A stretch of 64,000 nt of DNA from JBCBKL01 sp038521825 (GCA_038521825.1 JBCBKL010000001.1:248001-312000); one strand, 5' to 3'; shown: positions 7,947 through 15,866, numbered from the stretch's first letter. Translations and numbers: made by a program. Notes: generated by a model from the letters alone, not told the origin.

Positions 7947-9068
7947 TTATCCATCCTCATATGCCTGAAACCATTCCAACGGGTTCTTCGGCTCGTTCTT
8001 CTGTCGTATCTCTATATAGAGCGTTTCTGACCGAGTTGATAAAGCCAAATCACCATCAGTTGAGGCGGTGTCACCGGATCGCGCTCCCATGATGCCCAGC
8101 GGATCACCCTGAGCGACGACCTGCCCGGCCTTTCCATAGGCGGTTTCGAGCCCCGCAAAGATGAACAGCGTTTCGGGTTGTGGCTCTAATATGATCACCG
8201 TCCCAAGGTCCAGAAGCGGCCCCACATAGCGTAAGGTTGCAGCACTGGGTGCTGTGACCAGAGCGCTCTCGCGGGTCGCCAACAGAATGCCGTTGCGGGT
8301 GATGCCGGCGGCGTCTGGCTCATCTGGTTCTCGTACCACAAGACCGCGTGCAGGCAGGGGTAATTTGCCGACCCGGTCAGTGATATCCGGCGCAATCCAG
8401 CCTGGATCGTCATCAACGATGCTGGACAGACCGCTTGAAAAAGCGCCGAGGGTTTCGCTGGAGGCCAGCAAGATCGCCCGCCTGATGGGATCATCTGCGA
8501 ACCGTTGCGGCAGCTCGGTTCGGTCCGCCATGGCGGTATTGAGCGCGGACCGGGCGCCCTGCAATTCGCTGAGCCCCTTCTGAAGTTGGCGTGCCGCATC
8601 CCTTTGCAACAACCGCAGAGCCTCCAGATCTTCGACCTCCCGCCGCAGCGCCTCGGCTTCTTGGGCCAATACCGGCGCAAGATCGGCTACAAGCATCCCG
8701 GCGCGGGCGGAACCGAGCGCACCAGAGGGGTGCAGAAACGTTGTGGGCCTTTCAGTCCCTCCCAGCCGCTGGAGCGCGGCGAGCATTTGCCCGATCTCGG
8801 CCTCCCGAGCCTGCAGGGATCCGCTGAGCTGCGCCTCACGGATCGTCGCCTGCCGCAACCCGTCGCGAACTGCGCCAAGACCATCTTCGTAGGCTGTGAT
8901 GGCCTTGGTGAGCGCCCGCACCCTGTCGCGGGCCTTTTCGGCATCGGCCAATTGCTGCGATGCAGTCTCTAGATCGGCCATGGCCTGTCTGGCCACCAGA
9001 CCGGCCTGCACGTCGGCCAGAAGCCAGTAAGGCCAGCATACGACCAAAAAGGCGATCCAGCGGGTCAT
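7947..9068 (-). CDS. envC: EnvC-like murein hydrolase activator with degenerate M23 (LytM) domain
   Basis: The 373-residue protein has an N-terminal signal segment (MTRWIAFLVVCWPYWLLAD), a long coiled coil of Gln, Ala and Arg heptads to about residue 180, and a C-terminal LytM fold (about 265-368) ending LYIEIRQKNEPKNPLEW. The zinc ligands of active M23 peptidases (HxxxD and HxH) are absent. The hairpin region reads TLFIFAGLETAYGKAG, where active enzymes have a YGHL-type His. This is the EnvC pattern: a dead domain that activates amidases for septal peptidoglycan splitting. It overlaps gpmI by 4 bp. The gpmI-envC-ctpA order is, from memory, recurrent in alphaproteobacteria. Confidence 0.85.
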   Translation of the reverse strand: MTRWIAFLVVCWPYWLLADVQAGLVARQAMADLETASQQLADAEKARDRVRALTKAITAYEDGLGAVRDGLRQATIREAQLSGSLQAREAEIGQMLAALQRLGGTERPTTFLHPSGALGSARAGMLVADLAPVLAQEAEALRREVEDLEALRLLQRDAARQLQKGLSELQGARSALNTAMADRTELPQRFADDPIRRAILLASSETLGAFSSGLSSIVDDDPGWIAPDITDRVGKLPLPARGLVVREPDEPDAAGITRNGILLATRESALVTAPSAATLRYVGPLLDLGTVIILEPQPETLFIFAGLETAYGKAGQVVAQGDPLGIMGARSGDTASTDGDLALSTRSETLYIEIRQKNEPKNPLEWFQAYEDG

Positions 9069-10576
9069 GAAAGCAGAGACTTCCCCGTCATCTCTTCAGG
9101 CAGCGGCAAACCCATGAGTTGCAGAACAGTCGGCGCGAGATCGGCAAGGCGCCCGTTGCGCATTTGACCGCTTGCACCAAAAACGGTGACCGGAACCGGG
9201 TTGAGCGTGTGGGCGGTGTGGGGCCCACCTGTTTCAGGATCGATCATCGTTTCGCAGTTGCCGTGGTCGGCAGTGAGCACCATCGCTCCGCCGACGGCAT
9301 TGAGCGCTTTGACTGTTTTGGCAAGGCCTGCATCGACGGCCTCGCAGGCTTTGATCGCGGCGTTCAGGTCGCCCGTGTGTCCAACCATGTCCGGATTGGC
9401 GTAATTCACGACGATCAGATCGTACTTCTGGTGGATGGCCGAGACGAGCCGTTCGGTGACTTCGTCAGCGGACATCTCGGGTTGCAAATCATAGGTCGCA
9501 ACGTTGGGCGATTTGGGCATGTGGCGGTCCTCGCCCTCAAAAGGCGTTTCTTTGCCGCCATTGAGGAAGAACGTGACATGCGGGTATTTTTCGGTTTCGG
9601 CCAGCCTGAATTGGCGAAGGCCCTGCTGTGACACCCATGACCCCAGCGTGTTGACAATGGCCGCCTTAGGATAGGCGGTGGTCATATAATCGCTGTGCTG
9701 ATCCGAATACTCGGCCATCCCAATCACGCCAGCCCAGTCTGGTCTCGGGCCGGTTTTGAAAGCATCAAAATCGGGGCTGGCCAACGCCGCCATGATTTCC
9801 CGAGCACGGTCGGCCCGGAAGTTCAGGCAAAAGAAACCGTCGCCGTCTTTCGCGCCCCGATACCTGTCAATGACGGTGGCCTTGATGAACTCATCCGTTT
9901 CGTCCCTTGCATAGGCGTTGACCACGGCGTTGGCCGCATTTTTGCATTTCAATCCGTCGCCATGTGCTATCGCGGCGAACGCGGTCTCGACGCGATCCCA
10001 TCGGTTGTCCCGATCCATGGCATAGTAGCGGCCAATCACAGTCGCGACTTCAGCGTCGGCGGGGAGTGCCGCTGTTAATGTCTCGACAAATCCAGCGGCC
10101 GATTTTGGGGCGACATCACGTCCGTCAGTCAGGGCATGGATAAAGACCTTGAGGCCCGCCTCTGAACAGGCGCGGGCCGCGGCAATCATGTGGTTGAGAT
10201 GCCCGTGAACACCGCCATCAGATACAAGCCCCATCAGGTGTGCTGCACCACCTTTCGCCTTGACTAACCCAATCCACGATAGAAGCGCCTCGTTCTGGAA
10301 AAACGATCCGTCCTCGATCGCCAGATCGATCTGCCCGAGGTCCATCGCCACGACTCGACCCGCGCCGATATTCGTGTGCCCGACCTCGGAGTTCCCCATC
10401 TGGCCGCGCGGCAGTCCTGCATCGGGGCCGTGCGTTGTGAGGGTCGCATTCGGGCAGGTGGCAATGATCCTGTCGAAGGTGGGTGTGTTTGCAAGAGCAA
10501 CGGCATTGCCTTCGGTCTCGGCCCGCAATCCCCAGCCATCGAGGATGCATAAAACAACAGGTTTTGGGGCGGGCAT
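9065..10576 (-). CDS. gpmI: 2,3-bisphosphoglycerate-independent phosphoglycerate mutase
   Basis: The 503-residue enzyme interconverts 3- and 2-phosphoglycerate in glycolysis and gluconeogenesis using two Mn ions. It begins PKPVVLCILDGWGLR with the first metal Asp. The phosphoserine nucleophile lies in MGNSEVGHTNIGAGR. It also has HALTDGRD, an Arg-rich NFRADRAREI, VNYANPDMVGHTGD and LTADHGNCE, which supply the remaining metal ligands. Length is standard for the family. ATG 10576 (AAAGGCAGAGCA ahead) gives the usual short N-terminus; a longer reading to 10648 has no conserved residues. It heads the operon with envC and ctpA. Confidence 0.96.
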   Translation of the reverse strand: MPAPKPVVLCILDGWGLRAETEGNAVALANTPTFDRIIATCPNATLTTHGPDAGLPRGQMGNSEVGHTNIGAGRVVAMDLGQIDLAIEDGSFFQNEALLSWIGLVKAKGGAAHLMGLVSDGGVHGHLNHMIAAARACSEAGLKVFIHALTDGRDVAPKSAAGFVETLTAALPADAEVATVIGRYYAMDRDNRWDRVETAFAAIAHGDGLKCKNAANAVVNAYARDETDEFIKATVIDRYRGAKDGDGFFCLNFRADRAREIMAALASPDFDAFKTGPRPDWAGVIGMAEYSDQHSDYMTTAYPKAAIVNTLGSWVSQQGLRQFRLAETEKYPHVTFFLNGGKETPFEGEDRHMPKSPNVATYDLQPEMSADEVTERLVSAIHQKYDLIVVNYANPDMVGHTGDLNAAIKACEAVDAGLAKTVKALNAVGGAMVLTADHGNCETMIDPETGGPHTAHTLNPVPVTVFGASGQMRNGRLADLAPTVLQLMGLPLPEEMTGKSLLS

Positions 10577-10671
10577 TGCTCTGCCTTTGATGCTTGTTCT
10601 GAGTTGGGCGGGTTCTATCGCGGATATTCGGCGAAATGAAGCGCTCAAGGCGGAGGAGGGTCAAATAGATA

Positions 10672-10696
10672 CCCGGCCGGGTTGCCGCCGGCCGGG
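10672..10696 (-). terminator. GC-rich hairpin after the fasciclin gene
   Basis: Perfect 9-bp stem: CCCGGCCGG at 10672-10680 pairs with CCGGCCGGG at 10688-10696 across a 7-nt loop. It sits 25 bp past the fasciclin stop in the direction of transcription and before the gpmI promoter region. The following bases (TATCTATTTGA on the minus strand) give only a weak U-rich tract. Confidence 0.5.
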
Positions 10697-10721
10697 CCAA
10701 AGGGGGGAACGTTCGTACTTG

Positions 10722-11270
10722 TTAACGCGGCAACAACACAGTGTCGACGACGTGGATCACACCGTTCGATTGATTGACATCGGCGATGGTGACACGGCCT
10801 GCATTTCCGCTTTCGTCGTAAATGTAGAGGCTGCCGCCCTTGACCTGCGCCGACAGGGCGTCACCCGACAGGGTTTCGAGATGAAAAAAGCCATCGGCGC
10901 TGTCGCGGGCGCGGGCTGCCAGCGTCGCACCCGACAGGTTCGCAGGGATCACATGGGCCGTCAGAACCTTGACCAGGAGGTCTTTGTTCTCAGGCTTGAG
11001 CAGGCTGTCGACGGTTCCGTCAGGCAAGCTGGCGAATGCCGAATTGACCGGCGCGAAGACAGTGAAGGGTCCGTCGCCCTGCAACGCATCAACAAGACCG
11101 GCGGCCTGAACCGCGGCGACAAGGGTCGTGTGATCGGCCGAATTCACCGCGTTTTCGATGATGTTTTTCGTCGCGAACATGGGCGCGCCACCCACTTCGG
11201 GGTTCATGGCCTGTGCCGAAACAGCACCCAGTGCCACGACAGCGGCGGCGATGCGAAGTGTCTTGAACAT
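10722..11270 (-). CDS. Secreted fasciclin (FAS1) domain protein
   Basis: The 182-residue protein has a signal peptide (MFKTLRIAAAVVALGAVSAQA) and one FAS1 domain. The H1 segment FTVFAPVNSAFASLP and the H2 segment GVIHVVDTVLLPR are both intact. It is predicted to be periplasmic or secreted; FAS1 domains mediate adhesion or ligand binding. The gene follows an ECF sigma/RskA-type anti-sigma pair on the same strand. Its own promoter (see 11318-11344) closely matches the one before the cytochrome b gene at 12644. Mycobacterial MPT70/MPT83 fasciclin proteins are controlled by SigK-RskA, a similar arrangement. A GAGAA ribosome-binding site precedes the ATG. Confidence 0.93.
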   Translation of the reverse strand: MFKTLRIAAAVVALGAVSAQAMNPEVGGAPMFATKNIIENAVNSADHTTLVAAVQAAGLVDALQGDGPFTVFAPVNSAFASLPDGTVDSLLKPENKDLLVKVLTAHVIPANLSGATLAARARDSADGFFHLETLSGDALSAQVKGGSLYIYDESGNAGRVTIADVNQSNGVIHVVDTVLLPR

Positions 11271-11317
11271 GGTTCTTCTCCTGTAAGTAAAGTCCCTTCG
11301 TCGGGAACATCAGGAGA

Positions 11318-11344
11318 GACGGCAGCGTCGGAAAAAGAGTTTCA
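11318..11344 (-). promoter_or_regulatory. Predicted ECF promoter of the fasciclin gene
   Basis: On the minus strand TGAAAC (11344-11339) is followed after exactly 16 bp by CCGTC (11322-11318). The same boxes at the same 16-bp spacing, with the shared block GCTGCCGTC and a CTC..TGAT continuation, occur on the plus strand at 12584-12610. GAAAC-type -35 and CGTC-type -10 boxes are typical of ECF sigma factors. The -10 lies about 48 bp before the fasciclin ATG. Confidence 0.6.
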
Positions 11345-11351
11345 CTGGTGT

Positions 11352-11987
11352 TCAGATTTTTTCGAGAGCACCTGCGGCAACGACCGGGCCGGTCGGCGCG
11401 CCCGTGGTCGAACCGCCCTTGGGCTCCAGGCTCACGGCCAGAACATATCCTTCGCCAAGGTCGGGGATCTCGATCGCCAGCTCGGTGGTAAAGACACCGA
11501 GCGAAACAGGTGCCGCTTCGCCAACGATAAGCCAGAGTTCCAGATCTCGGTCCGAGGGGACATCGCCGGTCGACCGCGCCAGCTGCAATGCATCGCCCTC
11601 GACCGCGACCGAAAAGGCGAACGGGCTGTCGTCTGCTGCGAGTTCCGCGACTAGTCTGCCCGTCGGCGGGCCAACGCTTATCAGGACAGCGAGTGCGATC
11701 ACGGCGGCGGTGAGCGCCCCAAAGAACCAATTGAGGATGCCACCGGACTTTTGTTCCGCTCCGAACAAACGATCATCCAGCGCGGACTTGACCGACGCAG
11801 GCGGCTCCACCGGCTTATAACCGTCGTTGAAACCGCCAAGACGCTCTTCCCAATCCGCCACAAGACGCGCAAAGGCCACGTCCCGCCCAATGCGGGCTGC
11901 GGCATCTGCACGCTGGTCGCCATCCAATACGCCGAGGACGTATTCGGAGGCCAGCGTTTCGTCTTCAGGTGTCGTGTCCTGGACCAT
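11352..11987 (-). CDS. Anti-sigma factor, RskA-like
   Basis: The 211-residue protein has an N-terminal cytoplasmic helical region (about 1-75, with ASEYVLGVLDGDQR typical of the family). One transmembrane segment follows (about 90-110, WFFGALTAAVIALAVLISVG), then an extracytoplasmic RskA domain ending LGEGYVLAVSLEPKGGSTTG. No His-Cys-Cys zinc motif is seen, unlike the ChrR anti-sigma at 19919. It should hold the adjacent ECF sigma factor inactive at the membrane until regulated proteolysis. The start at 11987 lies inside the sigma gene (23-bp overlap), which would couple their synthesis. Confidence 0.88.
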   Translation of the reverse strand: MVQDTTPEDETLASEYVLGVLDGDQRADAAARIGRDVAFARLVADWEERLGGFNDGYKPVEPPASVKSALDDRLFGAEQKSGGILNWFFGALTAAVIALAVLISVGPPTGRLVAELAADDSPFAFSVAVEGDALQLARSTGDVPSDRDLELWLIVGEAAPVSLGVFTTELAIEIPDLGEGYVLAVSLEPKGGSTTGAPTGPVVAAGALEKI

Positions 11988-12537
11988 TTTCCAAGCAGGC
12001 TTTCAATTTTATTAGGCTCCGGCGAAGCCATGTTCGCATCGTATTCAAAGGCACCCCAAACCGGGTCGCGAGTTCTTGGTAGGCATATCCTTCCATGTAT
12101 GCAGCGCGCACTGCGGCTGCTTTATCTGTTTCAAGCTCGGCCAGACAATCATTGAGCTGACCGGCTTCCGATGCCGCGATGGCGGCGGTTTCTGGGCCAG
12201 GCCCCGTATCTGCAACCTCACCCGCTGCGTTCAGGTCGGCCGCCACCGGTTTGCGGGCGCGCAGCCGATCAATGCCGTGGTTGCGCGCGATGGCTATCAA
12301 CCAAGACATGGCACCCCCAGGGCTGGATCCGAAGCGGTCGGCCCTTTGCCAAACCCGAACGAACACGTCTTGCAACGCGTCTTCGGCCTCGGCCCGGTCC
12401 TTCAAGATACGAAGCAGCACGCCAAAAAGTTTCGCCGAGGTGGCCTGATAGAGCATGTCGAAAGCGGCACGGTCTCGCAAAGCGATCCGTTCGATCAGCG
12501 CTGCAATGTCTTCGCTCGTCGTCGCCAATCCGCCCAC
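11965..12537 (-). CDS. ECF RNA polymerase sigma factor paired with RskA-type anti-sigma
   Basis: The 190-residue protein has only sigma regions 2 and 4. Region 2 (about residues 25-95) includes EAEDALQDVFVRVWQRAD and WLIAIARNHGIDRLRARK. Region 4 (about 135-185) includes YMEGYAYQELATRFGVPLNT and a final recognition helix TMRTWLRRSLIKLK. The pairing with an RskA-like membrane anti-sigma resembles the SigK group. Likely targets are the neighbouring fasciclin gene and the divergent cytochrome b/molybdoprotein pair, which share a promoter motif. No copy of that motif was found before the sigma gene itself, so autoregulation is not evident. The exact start is uncertain; Met 12537 gives a plausible length. 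Confidence 0.92.
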   Translation of the reverse strand: MGGLATTSEDIAALIERIALRDRAAFDMLYQATSAKLFGVLLRILKDRAEAEDALQDVFVRVWQRADRFGSSPGGAMSWLIAIARNHGIDRLRARKPVAADLNAAGEVADTGPGPETAAIAASEAGQLNDCLAELETDKAAAVRAAYMEGYAYQELATRFGVPLNTMRTWLRRSLIKLKACLENGPGHDT

Positions 12538-12583
12538 CTTTCCGGCATAGAGGACCGCAAACGTCCGCTGGAATCAACTAAAC

Positions 12584-12610
12584 TGAAACCTTTTGGCGAT
12601 TGCTGCCGTC
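12584..12610 (+). promoter_or_regulatory. Predicted ECF promoter of the cytochrome b/molybdoprotein pair
   Basis: TGAAAC (12584-12589), 16 bp, CCGTC (12606-12610). Box sequences, spacing and the flanking GCTGCCGTC block match the fasciclin promoter on the other strand. The -10 lies 33 bp before the cytochrome b start codon, an ordinary leader length. Confidence 0.6.
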
Positions 12611-12616
12611 CCTCTG

Positions 12617-12632
12617 ATCAGGTGAACCTGAT
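12617..12632. repeat. Perfect 16-bp inverted repeat at the cytochrome b transcription start region
   Basis: ATCAGGT-GA-ACCTGAT, two perfect 7-bp arms with a 2-bp centre. It lies directly after the predicted ECF -10 box and abuts the GGAGAG ribosome-binding site. This position suits an operator, or a small RNA hairpin beside the ribosome-binding site. Confidence 0.5.
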
Positions 12633-12643
12633 GGAGAGATCAC

Positions 12644-13348
12644 ATGGCAAGACAGTCCAATCTGATTTACCGCCACACCATCGTGACGCGTGTCACGCAC
12701 TGGATCTGGGCGGCTTCGCTTTTCTTTTTGATGCTTACGGGCTTGCAGATTTTCAATGCCCATCCCGCGCTGTATGTCGGCGAACAATCCGGCTTTGAAT
12801 TCGACAATGCGATCCTGAAATTCGGTGCGCCACCAATTCCGGGTTGGGCGACGATCCCGTCAGGGCAGGACCTAGCGACCGGTCGCGTCATCCATTTCTT
12901 CTTTGCCTGGATCTTTCTGGGGACGGTCATGATCTGGGCCATTGGTGCGATTTTGAGTGGTCATTTCTTTCGGGACCTGCTGCCACGGCTGAAAGACTTC
13001 AGATCCCTGACCAAAGACATCGTCGACCATCTTGGATTTCGTTTCAGTCACGGTCGGTCTTACGGGCCGCTGCAAAAGCTGAGCTATGCTGTGGTTCTGT
13101 TTGGCCTCTTCCCGCTAATGATATTCACCGGTCTTGCCATGTCGCCAGGCGCCAACGCGGCCCTTCCTTGGTTGACGGATGCCTTTGGCGGGCGGCAGAC
13201 CGCACGGACCCTCCATTTCGTCGGGATGGCGCTGCTCTTTGCCTTCTTCATCGTCCACATGGCGATGATTGTTTTGGCCGGTCCGTTGAATGAGTTGCGG
13301 GCAATCATCACCGGCTATTACCGAGCGAATGAGGGAGATCCGCAATGA
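12644..13348 (+). CDS. Membrane cytochrome b (b561/Ni-Fe hydrogenase b-subunit type)
   Basis: The 234-residue integral membrane protein has about four to five hydrophobic segments. Histidines are placed as in diheme cytochrome b subunits: YRHTIVTRVTHWIW in the first helix, VIHFFFAWIFLG in the second, and LHFVGMALLFAFFIVHMAM near the C-terminus. It overlaps the downstream molybdoprotein gene by 4 bp, so it probably supplies or accepts electrons for that periplasmic enzyme through the quinone pool. GGAGAG precedes the ATG. The predicted ECF promoter places it under the neighbouring sigma factor. The family also serves hydrogenases and formate dehydrogenases, but the neighbour argues for a sulfite-oxidase-fold partner. 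Confidence 0.9.
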   Translation: MARQSNLIYRHTIVTRVTHWIWAASLFFLMLTGLQIFNAHPALYVGEQSGFEFDNAILKFGAPPIPGWATIPSGQDLATGRVIHFFFAWIFLGTVMIWAIGAILSGHFFRDLLPRLKDFRSLTKDIVDHLGFRFSHGRSYGPLQKLSYAVVLFGLFPLMIFTGLAMSPGANAALPWLTDAFGGRQTARTLHFVGMALLFAFFIVHMAMIVLAGPLNELRAIITGYYRANEGDPQ

Positions 13349-14121
13349 ACCGCAGACGTTTTCTGAGAACCGGTTTGCTCGGAGGTGGCTCGGCCTTGCT
13401 TTCGGGTTGCCAGATTCTTGACGGTCTTATGGACACGAACAATGCGACCCGCCGCTTTATGGAAAAGGCCAATCGGCTGACAATGGTGACGCAAAGGTCC
13501 TTGATCGGCCCCGATGCCCTGGCGCCCGAATTCACGCGTGCCGATATCCGGCAGGGTCAGAAACCGAACGGTGTCATCGCTCCGACGGATCTGGAGTACC
13601 AGTTGCTGGCCGCGGATGGATTTCGCGACTATCGGCTTGAGGTCATGGGATCGGTGCGCCAACCGCTCAGCCTGTCCCTTGACCAGCTCCGAAATATGCC
13701 GATCCAGACACAGATCACCCGGCACGATTGCGTGGAGGGCTGGAGCTGCATCGCGGAATGGACAGGGGTGCCTCTTGCCCGGGTCCTCGACATGGCGGGC
13801 ACCTACAATACGGCGCGGTACGCGGTGATCCATTGCATGGACACCATCGAGCAAACGCTCAGTGGCGGCGTTCGGTATTACGAGAGCATCGACATGATCG
13901 ACGCCTGGCACCCACAGACCATTCTTGCCTACGGGCTGAACGCGGCGGATCTGCCCGAAAGAAACGGTGCGCCCTTGCGTCTGCGCGTCGAGCGGCAGCT
14001 CGGATACAAAATGGCTAAGTACATCCGGGCGATCGAATTGACCGACAGCCTATCCGCCTATGGACGCGGCAAAGGCGGATACTGGGAAGATCGCGGCTAC
14101 GAATGGTATGCGGGCATCTGA
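13345..14121 (+). CDS. Sulfite-oxidase-family molybdopterin oxidoreductase, exported
   Basis: The 258-residue protein opens MNRRRFLRTGLLGGGSALLS followed by GCQ, which combines a twin-arginine motif with a lipobox-like LLSGC. It may therefore be exported folded and lipid-anchored. HDCVEGWSCIAEWTGVPL (about residues 128-145) carries the Cys that binds molybdenum in the sulfite oxidase/YedY fold. VIHCMDTI, ILAYGLNAADLPE and PLRLRVERQLGYKMAKYI complete the fold. With the cytochrome b encoded 4 bp upstream it forms a two-component periplasmic redox system. It resembles MsrPQ in concept, but the membrane partner is a different cytochrome family. The substrate is unknown; methionine sulfoxide or another S/N-oxide is possible. 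Confidence 0.88.
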   Translation: MNRRRFLRTGLLGGGSALLSGCQILDGLMDTNNATRRFMEKANRLTMVTQRSLIGPDALAPEFTRADIRQGQKPNGVIAPTDLEYQLLAADGFRDYRLEVMGSVRQPLSLSLDQLRNMPIQTQITRHDCVEGWSCIAEWTGVPLARVLDMAGTYNTARYAVIHCMDTIEQTLSGGVRYYESIDMIDAWHPQTILAYGLNAADLPERNGAPLRLRVERQLGYKMAKYIRAIELTDSLSAYGRGKGGYWEDRGYEWYAGI

Positions 14122-14157
14122 TGCGCAGTCCTGCAGAACGCTGTCCGGGCCGGCCAG

Positions 14158-14478
14158 TCAGAAAAAGCTTTCTTCCGTATCGCGGATGGAGATTCCGAGC
14201 GCATCGAGGCCTGCTTCCAGATGGTCGCTGAAATGGGGCGTCCCGATCAGGTAGTCGGAACAGGGCGTTGTCGCCTCTTGGGTTGCCGTTGCAAGAGCGG
14301 CCTCCCAATCAGCCGCATCAAATGATCCGCGTCCGATCCACATCAAAGCGACAAGCTCTGCCTGATCGTCTTCGTCCAGCCGGTCGATCAAGCCACGCAG
14401 TTCGCCCTCGGCGCGGTCAAGTTCGCGTCCCATCAGGATAGTCTGTGCAATAATCGCACGATCGAGTTCCAGTTCCAT
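14158..14478 (-). CDS. DUF3775-like small protein
   Basis: A 106-residue acidic cytoplasmic protein. It starts MELELDRAIIAQTILMGREL and contains LVALMWIGRGSFDAADWEAA and a C-terminal TPHFSDHLEAGLDALGISI, which I recognise as the DUF3775 family of unknown function. A strong AAGGAGG ribosome-binding site 8 bp before ATG 14478 fixes the start. It lies between the molybdoprotein gene (convergent) and the SDR gene (same strand, 68 bp away), so it may be a separate unit or the tail of the FAD-oxidoreductase operon. Confidence 0.75.
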   Translation of the reverse strand: MELELDRAIIAQTILMGRELDRAEGELRGLIDRLDEDDQAELVALMWIGRGSFDAADWEAALATATQEATTPCSDYLIGTPHFSDHLEAGLDALGISIRDTEESFF

Positions 14479-14546
14479 GTCCTTTGCCTCCTTGGTTGAA
14501 GGCACTAGACACCGGAGCAATGCGACCGGCTTTGATCCTGCGCAAA

Positions 14547-15284
14547 TCAGCTGAACAATCGATAGTATGCCCAGTCGGGTAGAAATTGTGCACCCCGAAA
14601 GAGCAGCGAAAAGGCGGTTGGAAAACTGGTTTTGAAGCGGGTCGTGTTCATGTGCTCGAACATCGTTTGGGCGGCGTCCTCGGCCTCCATGATGAAGGGC
14701 ATACGAAACTCGTTCTTGTCGGTCAGCTGCGTCTTGATAAAGCCCGGGTTGCAGACCTGAACCCGGACACCCGTTTGCCGCAAATCGGCGTACATACATT
14801 CAGCCAAAGACATCGTTGCCGCTTTAGAGGCTGTATATCCAATTGAGCCTGGCAAACCGCGGAACCCAGTCAGGGATGACGTAATAATCACGTGCCCGGC
14901 GTCACGGTCCACCATCCCGGGGATAACCTGCCCCAGCACGCGGACAAATCCGGTAAAGTTGATATCGGCCATCGCAGTGGCCTGTTCGGCGTGCCATTCG
15001 CGTGCACTGAACGGCCAATAAACACCGGCAAGCAGAACGATGCCGTCAAGCTCTCCCACCTGTTTAGCGGCTAGAACCACGCTTTCGTCGTCAGCGATAT
15101 CGATCGCCATATGACTTGAGGGACCAGGCAGGGCTTCCGAGACCGCCTTGATCTTCTCCTCGGTGCGGGCCGAAACGACAACTTCCACGCCAGCCCGGCT
15201 CATGACATGGGCGAGCGCGGCGCCGAGCCCGTCACCGGCTCCGACGAGCCAGTAACGCTTACCCGCCCAATCAGTTTCTGTCAT
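14547..15284 (-). CDS. Short-chain dehydrogenase/reductase
   Basis: The 245-residue SDR has a nucleotide-binding WLVGAGDGLGAALAHVMSR (GxxxGxG) near residue 12, an SSLTG catalytic Ser strand and the YxxxK active site in GYTASKAATMSLAE. The substrate is unknown. It is the last gene of a five-gene minus-strand operon that begins with the FAD oxidoreductase at 19149, and it overlaps the DUF3833 gene by 4 bp. From memory, SDRs of this type travel with DUF1365, DUF3833 and FAD-oxidoreductase genes near ECF sigma/ChrR loci, which suggests lipid modification under oxidative stress. Confidence 0.9.
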   Translation of the reverse strand: MTETDWAGKRYWLVGAGDGLGAALAHVMSRAGVEVVVSARTEEKIKAVSEALPGPSSHMAIDIADDESVVLAAKQVGELDGIVLLAGVYWPFSAREWHAEQATAMADINFTGFVRVLGQVIPGMVDRDAGHVIITSSLTGFRGLPGSIGYTASKAATMSLAECMYADLRQTGVRVQVCNPGFIKTQLTDKNEFRMPFIMEAEDAAQTMFEHMNTTRFKTSFPTAFSLLFRGAQFLPDWAYYRLFS

Positions 15285-15862
15285 GCTGCGTCTTTCAACT
15301 CCGCCGGTTCCGCCTGGCGCATGGTTGCAACCAGTTCTGCCACCTTGAGGCCGTACTTCCTGAACTGCGACCGGTTCACGATTGTTCCATTGGGGGCAAG
15401 ATACATCCAGTCAACGGTATCCAGCACGTGACCACCCGAGTCTTCGGGAAGGCGAATGCGGTATTTGAGCTGCACCGTTGGCCCGCTTTGATGGCCCACG
15501 CCCTCTCCAACGACGTCATCTGCGGTCGCGCGGATCCGACCGTCATTGCCGATGTTCAGATGCCATGCCCGATTTTGAGTGGATCCATCATCATAGTGGA
15601 ACTCTTCGCGCATGACGCCTTTGTTGCCTTCCCAGCTGATGTCGAAGTCACCCACAAAGCGGCTAGATACTCGGCCAGTCGGGCCATAGATCACACCCTC
15701 GCATACCAATGCGCCGTTCAGGTGTTGCCGCAGATCGAAGACATCTTCGCCCGATGCATAATCGTTCGGACTCTGGGCAAGAAAGTCGGCATAGCGGGTG
15801 CGGGCCCAAACCACCGCGAGAGAAAGGGCGACGCCCATAAGCAAATAGAGAATTCCGTCCAT
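15281..15862 (-). CDS. DUF3833 family protein
   Basis: The 193-residue protein has an N-terminal transmembrane/signal segment (MDGILYLLMGVALSLAVVWA). A lipocalin-like beta-rich body follows, with VCEGVIYGPTGRVSSRFVGD, VMREEFHYDDGSTQNRAW and WMYLAPNGTIVNRSQFRKYG. This matches DUF3833, a family of unknown biochemical function that co-occurs with DUF1365 and CFA-type lipid genes. It sits 4 bp after the MFS gene and overlaps the SDR by 4 bp, so it is in mid-operon. Confidence 0.85.
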   Translation of the reverse strand: MDGILYLLMGVALSLAVVWARTRYADFLAQSPNDYASGEDVFDLRQHLNGALVCEGVIYGPTGRVSSRFVGDFDISWEGNKGVMREEFHYDDGSTQNRAWHLNIGNDGRIRATADDVVGEGVGHQSGPTVQLKYRIRLPEDSGGHVLDTVDWMYLAPNGTIVNRSQFRKYGLKVAELVATMRQAEPAELKDAA

Positions 15863-15866
15863 TTCG

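Noticed and set aside
11304..11329. GGAAC-N17-CGTC on the plus strand, resembling an EcfG general-stress promoter
   Set aside because: It points into the 3' end of the anti-sigma gene with no plus-strand gene downstream, and the -10 is CGTC rather than the usual CGTT. It overlaps the better-supported fasciclin promoter on the other strand.
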